NCBI GenBank assembly: GCA_033964015.1
Contig: CM066919.1
Span: 23,365,204-23,429,203, forward strand
From: Scolanthus callimorphus
Taxonomy: Eukaryota; Cnidaria; Anthozoa; Actiniaria; Edwardsiidae
Length of the DNA stretch: 64,000 bases
Reading direction: 5' to 3'
The translations under genes were made by a program, and so were the position numbers. This document shows positions 11,494 to 23,400 of this stretch, in pieces. The notes beneath the pieces were generated by a model. It worked only from the letters and a program-made list of their open reading frames with translations. It made no database searches and was not told where the DNA came from. Positions within the stretch are counted from its first letter, which is position 1; every line of letters starts with the position of its first letter.

Positions 11494-12020
11494 TGTTCCT
11501 TAGGTGAAATAAATCAGTTTTCGGGAGGGGTGCCATCATTTCGACTCAAGGGGGGAGGGTAGGGGCAATTTTATTTATTTCCTAATTTCCCAATATTTCT
11601 TTGGTATTAAAGGGTTTTAGATAAACAAGACCATGACAATTCTTCCTGTATGGTGCTCTTCACATTGGACTAGGTAGGGGTGTAACAAATGTCCGACAAG
11701 AAGGGGGGGGGGGGGGGGAAGGGGGAGTTTCGGGTCACATTTATTTTCGTGCTACCATCAGAGATCATGATTTCATCGTTCAATCACAAAATTCTACATT
11801 AACGTTCCTTAGGTAACAGTTAACAGTTTCCGGAAGGGGTGCCACAATTTCGGCCCAAGGGGGTGAGGGTAGGGACAATTTTGTACTTTACCTGATTATC
11901 CCAATATTTCAGCGGTATTAAAGAGTTATTGATAAACAACACCATGTCGATTCTTCATGAATGGTCCCCTTCACATTTGACTAGATTGGGGTGCTACAAA
12001 CATTTGTCGGGGGGGAGAGG
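11494..12020. repeat. Two-copy tandem duplication, 309-bp period
   Basis: GTTCCTTAGGT...GGAGGGGTGCCA at 11494 recurs at 11803, followed in both by GGTATTAAAG, GATAAACAA and CACATT.GACTAG segments. Copy 1 carries a poly-G tract at 11703-11718. Confidence 0.7.
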
Positions 12021-12429
12021 GGTTATGGGTGAAATTTACATGATATGCGCTTTTTAATTTCAATTTGATTGTACAGATTGGCTAAAAGCGAGGAATTTTA
12101 CACGGCCCCGGTGTGATTATCTATACTAATGTTGGCACAAGGCATCAAATTACGACTATAATTATTTGTGATTATCAATTACTTACGACAGTTATCTGAA
12201 ATCCGCACAGAATCCTATAGCTCTAGCTTCTGTGCGCGTTGATTGGTTAAAAACGAGTGAGATTTCATGTGGAATTTAATAGTTGAAAGCTGAATTCGAC
12301 AAAACACCGGTTACCCGGGTGCAAAGAAAGTTCAAAGCTCGAATCATTTCACTAAAATAATATCAAATCTATTTGATATGGGATTCAAGAATCAAAGGCA
12401 CTGAGTGCTTCGGTGAAATCGTGGATACC

Positions 12430-12830
12430 GTTTATCCACGTTTGGTCGTCTGGTGATGGTGGTGATGACGTCATCAATGACGCTATACCACGTGACCTTG
12501 GTGTTGCACCTCCCATGCTCGAAGATAGCGATGCTCCGTTCTCGGATGTCAATTTCTTCTAGTTTCAATGACGTCACGTCATGAGACTTTGGTGCTGGAC
12601 CCCATTATCACGAAGATAACTTTATCCAACGTTGGTAACCTAGCGATGTTCCCTTCTCGAAATATTATTTTTTTCTAGCTTTGATGACGTCATCGATGAC
12701 GTAATGTCATGTGACTTTGTTGCTGGACCCCCTTGTCACTGAAATAACTTATTGTCCAAGTTTGGTCACCTAGCGATGTACCGTTGTTCTCGAGATAGTT
12801 CAGATGACGTCATGAGCTAACACTTGAGTT
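12430..12830. repeat. Second block of the TGACGTCA-rich tandem repeat
   Basis: Four diverged units of the repeat seen at 1536-1990, with GATGACGTCATC motifs near 12466, 12682 and 12803 and the shared GGTCACCTAGCGATGT segment. Confidence 0.65.
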
Positions 12831-13320
12831 ATGAGCGAGCGAGTGACATCTGGCCCACCACAATAACTCGTGGATACGCTCGTGAATTCCACTTAAGCTA
12901 TATCATAGTTTTCTACGTGAAATTTCCCGTGGAATTCACTGTTTGGTGAATTTATCTACACTCTTCAATTGGCAAAAAATGAGCTAATACGGCATGTACC
13001 TTGATATTCCATCTTCATGATAGTCTTTCCACGTGCTACTGTCCGTGCCATACATGATGCGATACTTCGTAATCCACTGATTCACCCTCTGACCCATGGC
13101 CGCCCCTGCGTTGCTATTTGTGTTACGTGTGTCACGTGTCCAGATTGATCTCTAGCCATTGGTCATCCCGCAAATGCTTGGATGACCAAGACCCGACACT
13201 AACGTGAGCTCCTTTATAAGTGTTATGCAAGCGTGCATGCGGTGGTCCGTGACTGACGTCCCAGGAAGATGAGGAATGATACTCTCGTCTGGGATTCGAC
13301 CATCCTCCATTCCAAGAGAC

Positions 13321-13612
13321 TGGTTACAGGCTATAATAATAAGCACATGAAGTGAATGCTACATTGATACTCAGTAATGATGAGATTACTGATGATGATT
13401 AGTTGTACATTGATACTTAGTAATGATGAGAATGCTGCTGATGATGAGAATGATGATGATGATGATGATTGGTTATACATTGATACTTAGTAATGATGAG
13501 AAAAGCTGCTGCTGATGATGATTGGTTACAGGCTACAATAACAAGCAAATGAAGTGAATGCTACATTGATACTCAGTAATGATGAGAATGCTGCTGCTGC
13601 TGCTGATGATAG
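13321..13612. repeat. Diverged tandem repeat with (GAT)n and (GCT)n
   Basis: GGTTACAGGCTATAATAATA at 13321 recurs near 13523. ACATTGATACTCAGTAATGA-type segments recur four times. GATGATGAT and GCTGCTGCT runs expand between them. Confidence 0.65.
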
Positions 13613-13825
13613 TGATATATCAAGAAATTGGTGGAATTCCTCCCCTAGACAACTTACTGCTGCAACGGTAAGAGGGTTGAGGCGACACGAAATCAGGCTC
13701 GCATTCTTCTTTTCTTGCACATGGATTAGAAGAACAGGGGTTCTACATAGACAAGACAAAAAGGCGTGAGTAGAGGAGAATAGTTCGCCTGAAGCGCCAT
13801 TCATATAAATTATTCCACGATCATC

Positions 13826-14074
13826 CATACCTGCCAACTCTCCCGGTTTACGCGGGAGACTCCCGGTTTTGAGTCAAATTTCCCGGTCTCCTGGTTTTCA
13901 CCGTAAATCTCCCGGGAAATCAACTCGCTCAGTCAATTTCTGCATTAAAACCTCAAGATTTTAAGCGAGCAACGTTTTTTTTTTTTTTTTTTTTGGGGGG
14001 GGGGGGGGAGACGAGGTTATGACAACACTTTCCCCTATCTCCCGGTTTTCACTTGTCCAAAGTTGGCAGGTATG
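13826..14074. mobile_element. TIR element with CTCCCGGTTTT repeats
   Basis: The ends CATACCTGCCAAC and GTTGGCAGGTATG are inverted copies. The interior repeats CTCCCGGTTTT, and a T run then G run fills 13977-14008. Confidence 0.65.
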
Positions 14075-14456
14075 ACGATCGTTCTCGTTCTTTGTATTTT
14101 CGTATATTTGGATCTTGACGACGCTTGTTTATAAGAAACGCCCTGGTCGACCCTGGAGTCCCGACAACGGAGATTCAGAAACAATATTTAATTTGTAGTA
14201 TTTTTCATAACTTAGGGGTTTGGTTGTTGTCAAAGTTACGAAAATCATCTAATTTCCGTCGAGCGTTGCGAAAACCAAATGGCGTCACGGCAGACTGCGA
14301 CTGCGACCATGCAATTGATCGGCCCGTCCTTGATTTGCCGTGCCTTGCCGCGATCGCGGCAAATACGTAATCTGATTGGTTGCCCGTGAATTGTCTGGAG
14401 ATGTTCCACGTATCTACACAGCAGGCTAGTTTCCGTGCCGCGCCTATCGCGATCTA

Positions 14457-14592
14457 GACTGCTAGCAGCCACCATGGCGCGTCCCCAGAGAAGTCGGGGG
14501 TTCGCGCGCTGTTCGTCGGGGGTTCGCGCGCTGTTCGTCGGGGGTTCGCGCGCTTCTCTGGGGACGCGCCTAAGTAGGGGCTGCTAGCAGTC
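14457..14592. mobile_element. TA-flanked hairpin MITE with a GC-rich tandem repeat in its loop
   Basis: The arms GACTGCTAGCAGCC and GGCTGCTAGCAGTC are each next to a TA dinucleotide. Inner arms CGCGTCCCCAGAGAAG and its complement follow. The loop is three tandem copies of a 22-bp GTCGGGGGTTCGCGCGCTG unit. The TA flanks suggest Tc1/mariner-type insertion. Confidence 0.7.
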
Positions 14593-15266
14593 TAATCGCG
14601 ATCTCCTCTCATGGCAGGGAAGTGATTGTTGATTTGAGTAGTGGAATAGAAAAATGCAAAATCTACCTAGTTGAAGCAATATTCTTAAAATATTCAGCGT
14701 GAAACATGGCTAAAATCGTAAGAATTCTTCTTTGAACTTTACCTACTCAAAATATTATTTCTACTAACCCTGAAACTGCAGTACTTGCTCCCATTCATCT
14801 CCACCAAGCCTTGCGGGTATCTCACGTGATCAGTAGACATCAGACTACACACAGCCTTCCCACTCGCCAGTATTGGTCCAATATTAAAAGACACGCAGCG
14901 TTGGTGTGAATAGCAGCCTGCAAGGCAAATGTCTTCCGGGCGTTCGACTTGTTTTGAGAGACTACGCGACTCGAGATATTAAGAAAATGGTTGTCCTTGC
15001 AAGGTTGGTCGATGTACAACGTTCGGCATTTTGGTATGTCGGGAGTTCCTACAAAGACATGTGATTTTACAAACTTGGACTGGAGAGAAAAACGGATTTG
15101 CTCAAGTTTGCTCATGAGACAGATAGATAGACAGATAGATAGTTAGGATAGATTTGTATTAGACCGCCTTGAACCCGAGGGTACATTGGTGTTTGTGACT
15201 TAATATTTTAAAATAAATGTTCATTAATTTGAGAGACTCGCGAGAGCTCATGAGCAAATCTGAGCA

Positions 15267-15272
<6 letters not shown>

Positions 15273-15300
<28 letters not shown>

Positions 15301-15615
15301 TTCGTCGTATCTTTGGGTTTCAGTCTTTTTCAGGGGCCGGGGTGCTCGTCGGGAACTTTCGATTTTACCCTAAAAGGTACCAACAAGTTAGCCTGAATTT
15401 CAGACGTATTTTCCCTCGTAATTTTCTCTCGTATTTTTTTGAGAGAAAATACGGCTGAAGTTTAGGCTCTCACTGTTGCTTCATTTGCTAGAATGGACCC
15501 CTAAAGGTACCTATCTGGAAAAAATTGCAAGTTTTCGAATTCTATCCCCTAAAAAGTACCAGAGGCCAGATTTTAAACTCTAAAAGGTACGACGAGCACC
15601 CCCGCCCCAGAAATA
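15273..15615. mobile_element. Element of the CTAAAAGGTAC family with a 28-nt G tract
   Basis: GGGGTGCTCGTCG near 15340 is mirrored by CGACGAGCACCCC ending near 15603. CCCTAAAAGGTACC words repeat inside. A G run occupies 15273-15300. Confidence 0.55.
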
Positions 15616-16544
15616 GGGGATCCCCCCGAGGGGTGAAGACCGTCTATTTACATACCCATAATTTGCAGCGAATGGTAAATATGGTATTCACAGCGTTTGC
15701 TTCGAGTTTACTATGGGTTTATACCATATTTACTGGAGTTTGCTAACGAGCAAACTTGAGCCAATCCGTTTTTTTTTTTCGCCCTGAATTACAACGTAGT
15801 CTTTGGGGATCAAATTGCTAAGAATTTTAAATTCTTAAAAGAATTTTCCCAGCTTCAGACAAAATAATAACGTTCTTATAAAATAGAGTGTATGAATATG
15901 CACGAAGTTTATATATTATTATTCTTGTTTCTTTTAATTAGACCACCATTGAATGGTTCTATAAATATTTGATAACATAGATAACAGCACTAGTTTGTAA
16001 ATTTTATGTTTTGCCCCCATGGAGAAAACTTTCCCCTGTTTTCGACATAGTTATACCTCATCTCCAATTTTTTTTGGGGAAAATCTCGCTGTATCGGGGT
16101 CCGGTTAATAAACACTTACAATTTTCAATTTCAATTTCGTTTTACGGTTACGGGTATACATTGAATGTCTAGGTTCATAAGAAAAAAAAAAGATGGCGAG
16201 AGCGCTTTAAGAAATCACCGGGCTTGTGCGAAGAGGCGCCCTCACTTTATAAGACACTAAGAAAAATAATAACAAATGCGAGACGAGACAGATGAACACA
16301 GGTTACTAGAATATATCATTTAAAGGGATATAAATTTAGTAAGTCGTTTCTTAAAGCTTGAGACAATATGAATACAAACAATTGACCGAGGTAAAGAGTT
16401 CCAAATGTTTGGGCCTTTGAAAAAGGATTTCGAAACAGGACCTTCCAACGATCGAGAGATAAGGGATGGCTCATATTCAGGCTACCAATGACTGATTTCC
16501 ATCGGACCGGCCGAAAATCGATAGATCGGGGTTCCGTTCCCGGG

Positions 16545-16975
16545 GGGGACTCGCCCATATTTTTTGGTCGGGGATGATCGTCGTATCTTTTAGGGGTTAA
16601 AATCACGTTGGTTTGGTCTCTTTTAGGGGTGATCTTGATCTTCAATAAATTTTAGGCAGATTGGTATCTTTATGGGCCGAAACTGTGTCCAAATTGCTTT
16701 TTCTCATGATGGTGCTTCTAAAAACGTGTAAGAAAGAGAGATTATTCGATGAGAAGACGATGAATTAGAAACAAACACGGCTTAATGGGTATTTTTCCCC
16801 TGTTACCTGTGTCCTTTCGCGCCTACTTGGCACATAAGACCTCATCTTTTAGGGTAATAATTTTTTGAGCCACGCTATGGCCCACCATGTTTGGTATCTT
16901 TTAGGGGTGAAACTGAAAATTTCCGACGATCATCCCCGACAAAAAAAAATGGGAGTCCCCCCCCCCCGTGGGTTC
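16545..16975. mobile_element. TIR element, TTTTAGGGGT family, copy 2
   Basis: The TIRs of about 38 bp run from GGGGACTCGCCCATATTTTT to GATGATCGTCG and are mirrored at 16922-16970. The interior is largely collinear with 6857-7312 and carries no coding capacity. Confidence 0.75.
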
Positions 16976-18226
16976 CGTTTCATGCACTTCACTGTATAAT
17001 TCGCCGGGACTCAGGCAAAAATCGGGGTTCCACTGTGGTATGCCCAAATTTTTTTTGCTTAATCTCAACTTCAACTTTCTTACTAATCTGAAGTAAGAAG
17101 CACTTGCTCACAGTCCTCAGTGGCACCATCAGATCGAAGTGGATTTTTTTCTTTGATGATCCTTCAGATGCAAATGCCAAAATAACCCCTACCCCAGTTT
17201 CATTTTCGTGCTTGTACTAGTATTTCTGACAGGATAATGCAAAACTTTCCAATATTCACAAAATATGTTAGCAAACGTTTTCCGTTTTTGGAAGTGGGAC
17301 TGAAAAAACATTTCTTAAAAACCCCGGTCAATAGTTTCTTAGCGTCATTTCCTTCATCGTAGAGAATAATCATGTTCTACCTCCACAAAATGGCTTATAT
17401 CAATTAAGGTTCGACTTTAAGGTTCATTAGGGAGGCTGCTCTCAAATGCTTTTCTTGGTGCCAAATATATATATATCTAAATAGTCAAAGTTCAATTTGT
17501 CAGAAGAAGTCTACAATTCTTTTTTCATCTTACCTTGAATCCCAAATATTAACACCACAAACATAGGCCCACATAAAAGCAACATTTCAAACTTCGTGTC
17601 CCTTGTCGCCTTTCTCTTCCATGAGAATTAATTTATTTAGTAGATGCCTTCCTGGGATGCCAATAAATAATAGATTATGTCAAAGCATCGATATTAAGTA
17701 ACCGATACATTTTGTTGACATTTAGCTAAGGCGTGGACCATTAGAAATTTGGGGAGGGGGCTGGCAAATTTTTTCGGGGATCACATTGTGCAAGAATTTT
17801 TTTCGGAATTTCTACGATGGAATGCAGGACAGAAATTCTCTGATCGACAGTGTTGCTCCATTATCCACTTCTAATGAACTCTTTCAGTTTAATCTGATCA
17901 AGAAACCAATACTTCAAAATTATATAGTCAAAAAGTGATGGGCTTCTTGTGTTACTTAAAATACTGGAGGTTTTGTACTCTCGGAGTTTTTAAATTCCAA
18001 GAAAGGTCAAAATCTTCACTTCGGGTTGCGGATTGGAAATGATCTTCCTTTGTAGAACAATTACGTCTTTGCGCCACCCAATTCAAAGGGTATAGAATGA
18101 TCACATCCGAACACACCGTGTTTTAAGTTCCGAACCCAAATTTGTTTACAACGAATCTGGGCCCAAGGTAAGAAACTCATTAATTTGTTTCAGCTGATGA
18201 AACTTGGAAAAATAGTTCGGTTCTAA

Positions 18227-18753
18227 GGGAGCATTCATTATTTATGCCAGGGGGTGGGCTGGCAAGAATTAAGGGGGGCCATGTTAAATTCGGCATGTTC
18301 AACTAGGGGGGCACCAGAAAATATGAAAACAACTGTGAGGGGTCATCTACGTTTTATGGCAGTGACTTTTTAAAAATTAAACATATGGATACAAGAGGAT
18401 GCACGCCTGTAAAATTGCAACGTACAAACTGTCCATGCACGCATCAGGAAATGTCCTAACAATACAGGAACTGGTCTTGGTATCTAGATGTCACAACATT
18501 TCGTCCTGAAATAGACAATTTTTATTGGCACCTTGTAAAATATAATATACATCGGTGTTGGCCCAATAAATAATTCAGCAGTACTTTAGTTTATATTCTG
18601 ATCTAAAGGGGGTCGGGGGGCTATCATTATTATAAAAATTGCCTAAAGGGGTTTTGAGGTTTTTATTGATACTTGGAAGGGGGTCAAGAGGTTTTTGGGG
18701 GTGAATGAAAAATCTTGCCAGCCCACCCCCTGGCATAAATAATGAATGCTCCC
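18227..18753. mobile_element. PIF/Harbinger-like MITE, TAA target duplication
   Basis: The 40-bp TIRs start GGGAGCATTCATTATTTATG and are mirrored at 18714-18753. TAA flanks both ends (18224-18226 and 18754-18756). A 3-bp TWA duplication and GGG-starting TIRs fit PIF/Harbinger. No transposase frame. Confidence 0.75.
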
Positions 18754-19827
18754 TAATGCAAGAATGGCCTATCCAACAGTTATTTGGATCTTTATTTACA
18801 TCACCAAGAGTGTGCTAAAATCTGACCCTTTCCCAGCCGTGTGTTAGCGCGCAAAAGAGCGTTTTCGAAAAGCTCCGTTTTTGTGGCAGAAAACGCCGCA
18901 TACGTGTGGACGAGAGGAGCAAACGGAGACAAAGATATCCGTTTCGGAAAATATCCGGGTACGTGTGGATGGGGGTCTAAAAAAACAAAGACACCAGAAT
19001 ACAATATTTCCATTTATTATATAAACCTCAGTGGTTTACAGGGATTTCTGCCACTGAGAAAAAACGTATATTTCACATGTGAAAATACGATATTTTTACA
19101 TGTGAAAATATCAGCCAATCAGATGGCTTCTCCCGTGGCCAATAAAAGGCGCTTCCCTGGAACATGGCAGTGTTCTTGTTTATATAATAAACAGAATAAT
19201 ACATGGACACTTGGAGAATGGAATTTATCTTCTCGTGTTCATTTTGATCTCTCACTCGTTCGCTGCGCTCACTCGTTCGATATCAATGTGAACACTCACA
19301 ACAAAAAACGTTTCCAAGATAATTATGGTTTAATTTCAATGATCGATAAATTTATGTACAGTATTCAATATAACCTTTTTCGCTTTTTGTGGAAACACTT
19401 AAGAATTAAGAGAGGAAACCATTTGGAGTTACTAACAAAGAACGGGCACCCCCCTGGTCTTTTCGGCGATGACCACTGAAATACCAGGAGTGACATTATG
19501 TAACTGTGGATTTCAGGGGAACCTTCAATGACAGTGTTAATTACCCTGCTGGCAGAGGCCTCTTGTCTGCATTGGGCTGTTCCATATTATATCCGTTACT
19601 CCCTATCGAGGAACGGGGAATTTGCAAGGGGACGTTGTGTTTCACCCTGGAATTTCAGAGGGGTTGTTAATTTTTGACAGGGCCATTAATTTCACCCCAG
19701 AATTTCCACTGGGTATCTATTTGCATCTGGAATTTCCACAGGTCCACAAGAGAATGAGGAAGAAGAAGGGGTTGTACAGGAGTCTGGAATTTCCACAGGG
19801 GTAGAGCAATGTTTGAAAATCTGAAGT

Positions 19828-20025
19828 GGGGTACGGCTATTGTTTGAAACAGCCCATTTCTCTCTTAATCAAAATAAACTGAAGACAAAATCCAAAATCC
19901 CATCCTACCAGTATCTTGGGGGGGGGGGGGGGGGGGGTACGGCTATTGTTTGGAACAGCCCATTTCTCTGTTAATCAAAATAAACTGAAGACAAAATCCA
20001 AAATCCCATCCCGCCAGCATCTTCG
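19828..20025. repeat. Two-copy tandem duplication, 107-bp period, with a poly-G spacer
   Basis: GTACGGCTATTGTTTG at 19831 recurs at 19938, with CCATTTCTCT.TTAATC and CAAAATCCCATCC following in both copies. A G run at 19918-19937 separates them. Confidence 0.75.
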
Positions 20026-20378
20026 TTCGCGTGGTGTGCCAACGAGTGGTATTATAATAAAACCGTCACATTTCTATCTTTCCACATGATTATCGTTCAG
20101 CAATTTCTTTAGCATTGATTATTGGGCGTCCAAACGTGGGGTTTAAACCCCGCAATTGAATAATCATCAATGAAAATCGTTTGAACAATTTTCAGCAGGC
20201 TACCAGACAAGTCGAATGTACCTTGAACAAATGTTCAGTAATGATAGCAATGATATCCAACGAGAGTTAATCGATGTTCAGTAACAACTTCGACATTTTT
20301 GGCTCGTCCCTTCTATAGCGAATCATGGTAATTGCTTTTCTCCTGAGCAACTATTGGTCAAACTGGGTAACTGCAACT

Positions 20379-20484
20379 TTAACTGCAACACTTTTTTTGT
20401 AACTGGAGGTCACTTTCATCTAATTCCAAGGCTTCAGCGTATTGTTCCAGCGCTTTTGTTATACTGCCTTGATACTCGTAGAGA
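20379..20484 (-). CDS. ERCC6L: ERCC6L last exon, C-terminal TPR, beyond the minisatellite
   Basis: The acceptor CCCCCCAG at 20490-20485 is followed by one base that completes AGT (Ser) with the phase-2 donor at 22915. The exon then encodes [20 protein letters not shown] and [14 protein letters not shown], and stops at TAA 20381-20379. The helical pattern with conserved Gly, Ala, Ala and Leu spacing is that of a TPR, as at the C-terminus of vertebrate PICH. This exon alone would be missed by ORF length filters. Confidence 0.75.
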
Positions 20485-23400
20485 CTGGGGGGAAATCAAA
20501 GGGGATCACAGTTAACTTGTGGATATGTTATAGCCGTTCTCAGTAACACGCGCAGTTGAAAAGAAATGCTTGCAAATCGAAATCTCATTTTTTTTTGTCT
20601 ATGATTCTATGACAACGTACGCCCTTTTCGAGCAAAAAGCGTGCAGAATCTTCTTTTATTCCTATAGGGTTAGGAACTAATAATGTTAGACCTCTCGGAA
20701 AAATCAACAAAATTGCTGGCCCACCTAAAAAAAACTCTTCTGTTGGGAGGGGGGGGGGGGATTGCCATTACCCGCCTTATAATTTTCACGGAAAATTCAA
20801 ACTATCTACTCCTGTGTTTCGGACGATCACCACTAGGTGATAGAGGCCCCTGTTGATGGGCTCCCTGTGCTTTGGACGCCCACCACTAGGTGCTGAAGGC
20901 CCCTGTTGATGGGCTCCCTGTGCTTCGGACGCACACCACTAGGTTCCTGAAGGCCCCTGTTGATGGGCTCCCTGTGCCTCGGACGCCCACCACTAGGTGC
21001 CTGAAGGCCCCTGTTGATGGGCTCCCTGTGCCTCGGACGCCCACCACTAGGTGCCTGAAGGCCCCTGTTGATGGGCTCCCTGTGCTTTGGACGCCCACCA
21101 CTAGGTGATAGAGGCCCCTATTGATGGGCTCCTGTGCTTTGGACGTCCACCACTAGGTGATGGAGGCCCTTCGGACGCCCACCACTAGGTGATGGAGGCC
21201 CCTATTGATGGACTCCCTGTGCTTTGGACGCCCACCACTAGGTGATGAAGGCCCCTGTTGATGGGTCCCCTGTTCTTTGGACGCCCACCACTAGGTGATG
21301 GAGGCCCCTATTGATGGACTCCCTGTGCTTTGGACGCCCACCACTAGGTGCCTTATAATTTTCACGTAAAATTCAAACTATCTACTCCTGTGTTTCGGAC
21401 GATCACCACTAGGTGATGAAGGCCCCTGTTGATGGGCTCCCTGTGCTTTGGACGCCCACCACTAGGTGCCTGAAGGCCCCTGTTGATGGGCTCCCTGTGC
21501 TTCGGACGCACACCACTAGGTTCCTGAAGGCCCCTGTTGATGGGCTCCCTGTGCCTCGGACGCCCACCACTAGGTGCCTGAAGGCCCCTGTTGATGGGCT
21601 CCCTGTGCCTCGGACGCCCACCACTAGGTGCCTGAAGGCCCCTGTTGATGGGCTCCCTGTGCTTTGGACGCCCACCACTAGGTGATAGAGGCCCCTATTG
21701 ATGGGCTCCCTGTGCTTTGGACGTCCACCACTAGGTGATGGAGGCCCCTATTGATGGACTCCCTGTGCTTTGGACGCCCACCACTAGGTGCCTGAAGGCC
21801 CTGTTGATGGGCTCCCTGTGCTTTGGACGCCCACCACTAGGTGATAGAGGCCCCTATTGATGGGCTCCCTGTGCTTTGGACGCCCACCACTAGGTGATAG
21901 AGGCCCCTGTTGATGGACTCCCTGTGCTTTGGACGCCCACCACTAGGTGATAGAGGCCCCTATTGATGGATCCCCTGTGCTTTGGACGCCCACCACTAGG
22001 TGATGGAGGCCCCTGTTGATGGGTCCCCTGTGCTTTGGACGCCCACCACTAGGTGATGGAGACTCCTGTTGATGGACTCCCTGTGCTTCGGACGCCCACC
22101 ACTAGGTGATAGAGGCCCCTGTTGATGGACTCCCTGTGCTTTGGACGCCCACCACTAGGTGATAGAGGCCCCTGTTGATGGACTCCCTGTCCTTTGGACG
22201 CCCACCACTAGGTGATAGAGGCCCCTGTTGATGGGCTCCCTGTGCTTCGGACGCCCACCACTAGGTGATGGAGGCCCCTATTGATGGACTCCCTGTGCTT
22301 TGGACGCCCACCACTAGGTGATGAAGGCCCCTGTTGATGGGTCCCCTGTTCTTTGGACGCCCACCACTAGGTGATGGAGGCCCCTATTGATGGACTCCCT
22401 GTGCTTTGGACGCCCACCACTTGGTGATAGAGGCCCCTGTTGATGGACTCCCTGTGCTTTGGACGCCCACCACTTGGTGATAGAGGCCCCTGTTGATGGA
22501 CTCCCTGTGCTTTGGACGCCCACCACTTGGTGATAGAGGCCCCTGTTGATGGACTCCCTGTGCTTTGGACGCCCACCACTTGGTGATAGAGGCCCCTGTT
22601 GATGGACTCCCTGTGCTTTGGACGCCCACCACTAGGTGCCTGAAGGCCCCTGTTGATGGGCTCCCTGTGCTTCGGACGCCCATCACTAGGTGATGGAGGC
22701 TCCTGTTGATGGGCTCCCTGTGCGTTGGACGCCCACCACTAGGTGCCTGAAGGCCCCTGTTGATGAGCTCCCTGTGCTTCGGACGCTCATCACTAGGTGA
22801 TAGAGGCCCTTGCTGATGGACTCCCTGTGCTTTGGACGCCCACCACTAGGTGATGAAGGCCCCTGTTGATGGGCTCCAGATAACTAGTATTTATAGATCA
22901 CCGCCAATACGTACCTGCCAGTCCTCATATAGCGTGAGTATTCTTCCTTCTCCTCCGGGCTCAGAATGCACGCGCATTTTTGTATTTTGACGACGTTGGA
23001 CTGGTGTGTTCCTGTCGGGCATACGTACTTTTTCGTCATTCCCCACTACCATGCGATGGAGTATTATTAATCAGGCCCTGAGCTGGCTCTTCGTTCTTTG
23101 GTACACCCGAAGGGCTGTGTTCATCTAGGCCTTCCTCCTTGTCCGAGTCCGACTCGCTGGAGTCTATTCTTTGTACTCGTTTTGTTGGTAGGATTTATTT
23201 TTCAGAGGCTGGATCTCCTCTTCTTCTGAACCTGTGTCTCCTGTATCCCCACTCCCGAGATCCTCGGCATCCGATGGCGATTCCTCGCCAGATTCCGATA
23301 ATTCCTCCTCTTGGTCTTCGCTCAAACTCCCTGAAGGAGACGAATGTACACTCTCGGATCCAGAGGACCCACTTGCCTCATTACCGAGAGTTGCTATCGT

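Larger units (their letters stand above)
9344..20378. other. 11-kb gene-free region of repeats
   Basis: No exon, signature motif or conserved splice pair was found on either strand. The recognisable content is the TIR elements, palindromes and tandem repeats listed separately, plus imperfect 85-bp units around 10490-10690 (repeating GTTCTGCC...AAAGAGAAC). The remainder (for example 17000-18200 and 20030-20370) shows nothing I can name. Confidence 0.6.

Noticed and set aside
18841..19479. 212-codon ORF
   Set aside because: It spans palindromic repeat pieces (CACATGTGAAAATA, TCACTCGTTCGCTGCGCTCA), shows no domain, and has composition unlike the real exons.
20886..22686. Open frames on both strands across the minisatellite ([20 protein letters not shown] repeats)
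   Set aside because: They exist because the 54-bp units keep phase. Frames are open on both strands, break at 53-bp units, have no splice context, and lie inside an ERCC6L intron.
20781..22880. CRISPR-like regular array
   Set aside because: There are no unique spacers; the whole 53/54-bp unit repeats, and the host is eukaryotic.
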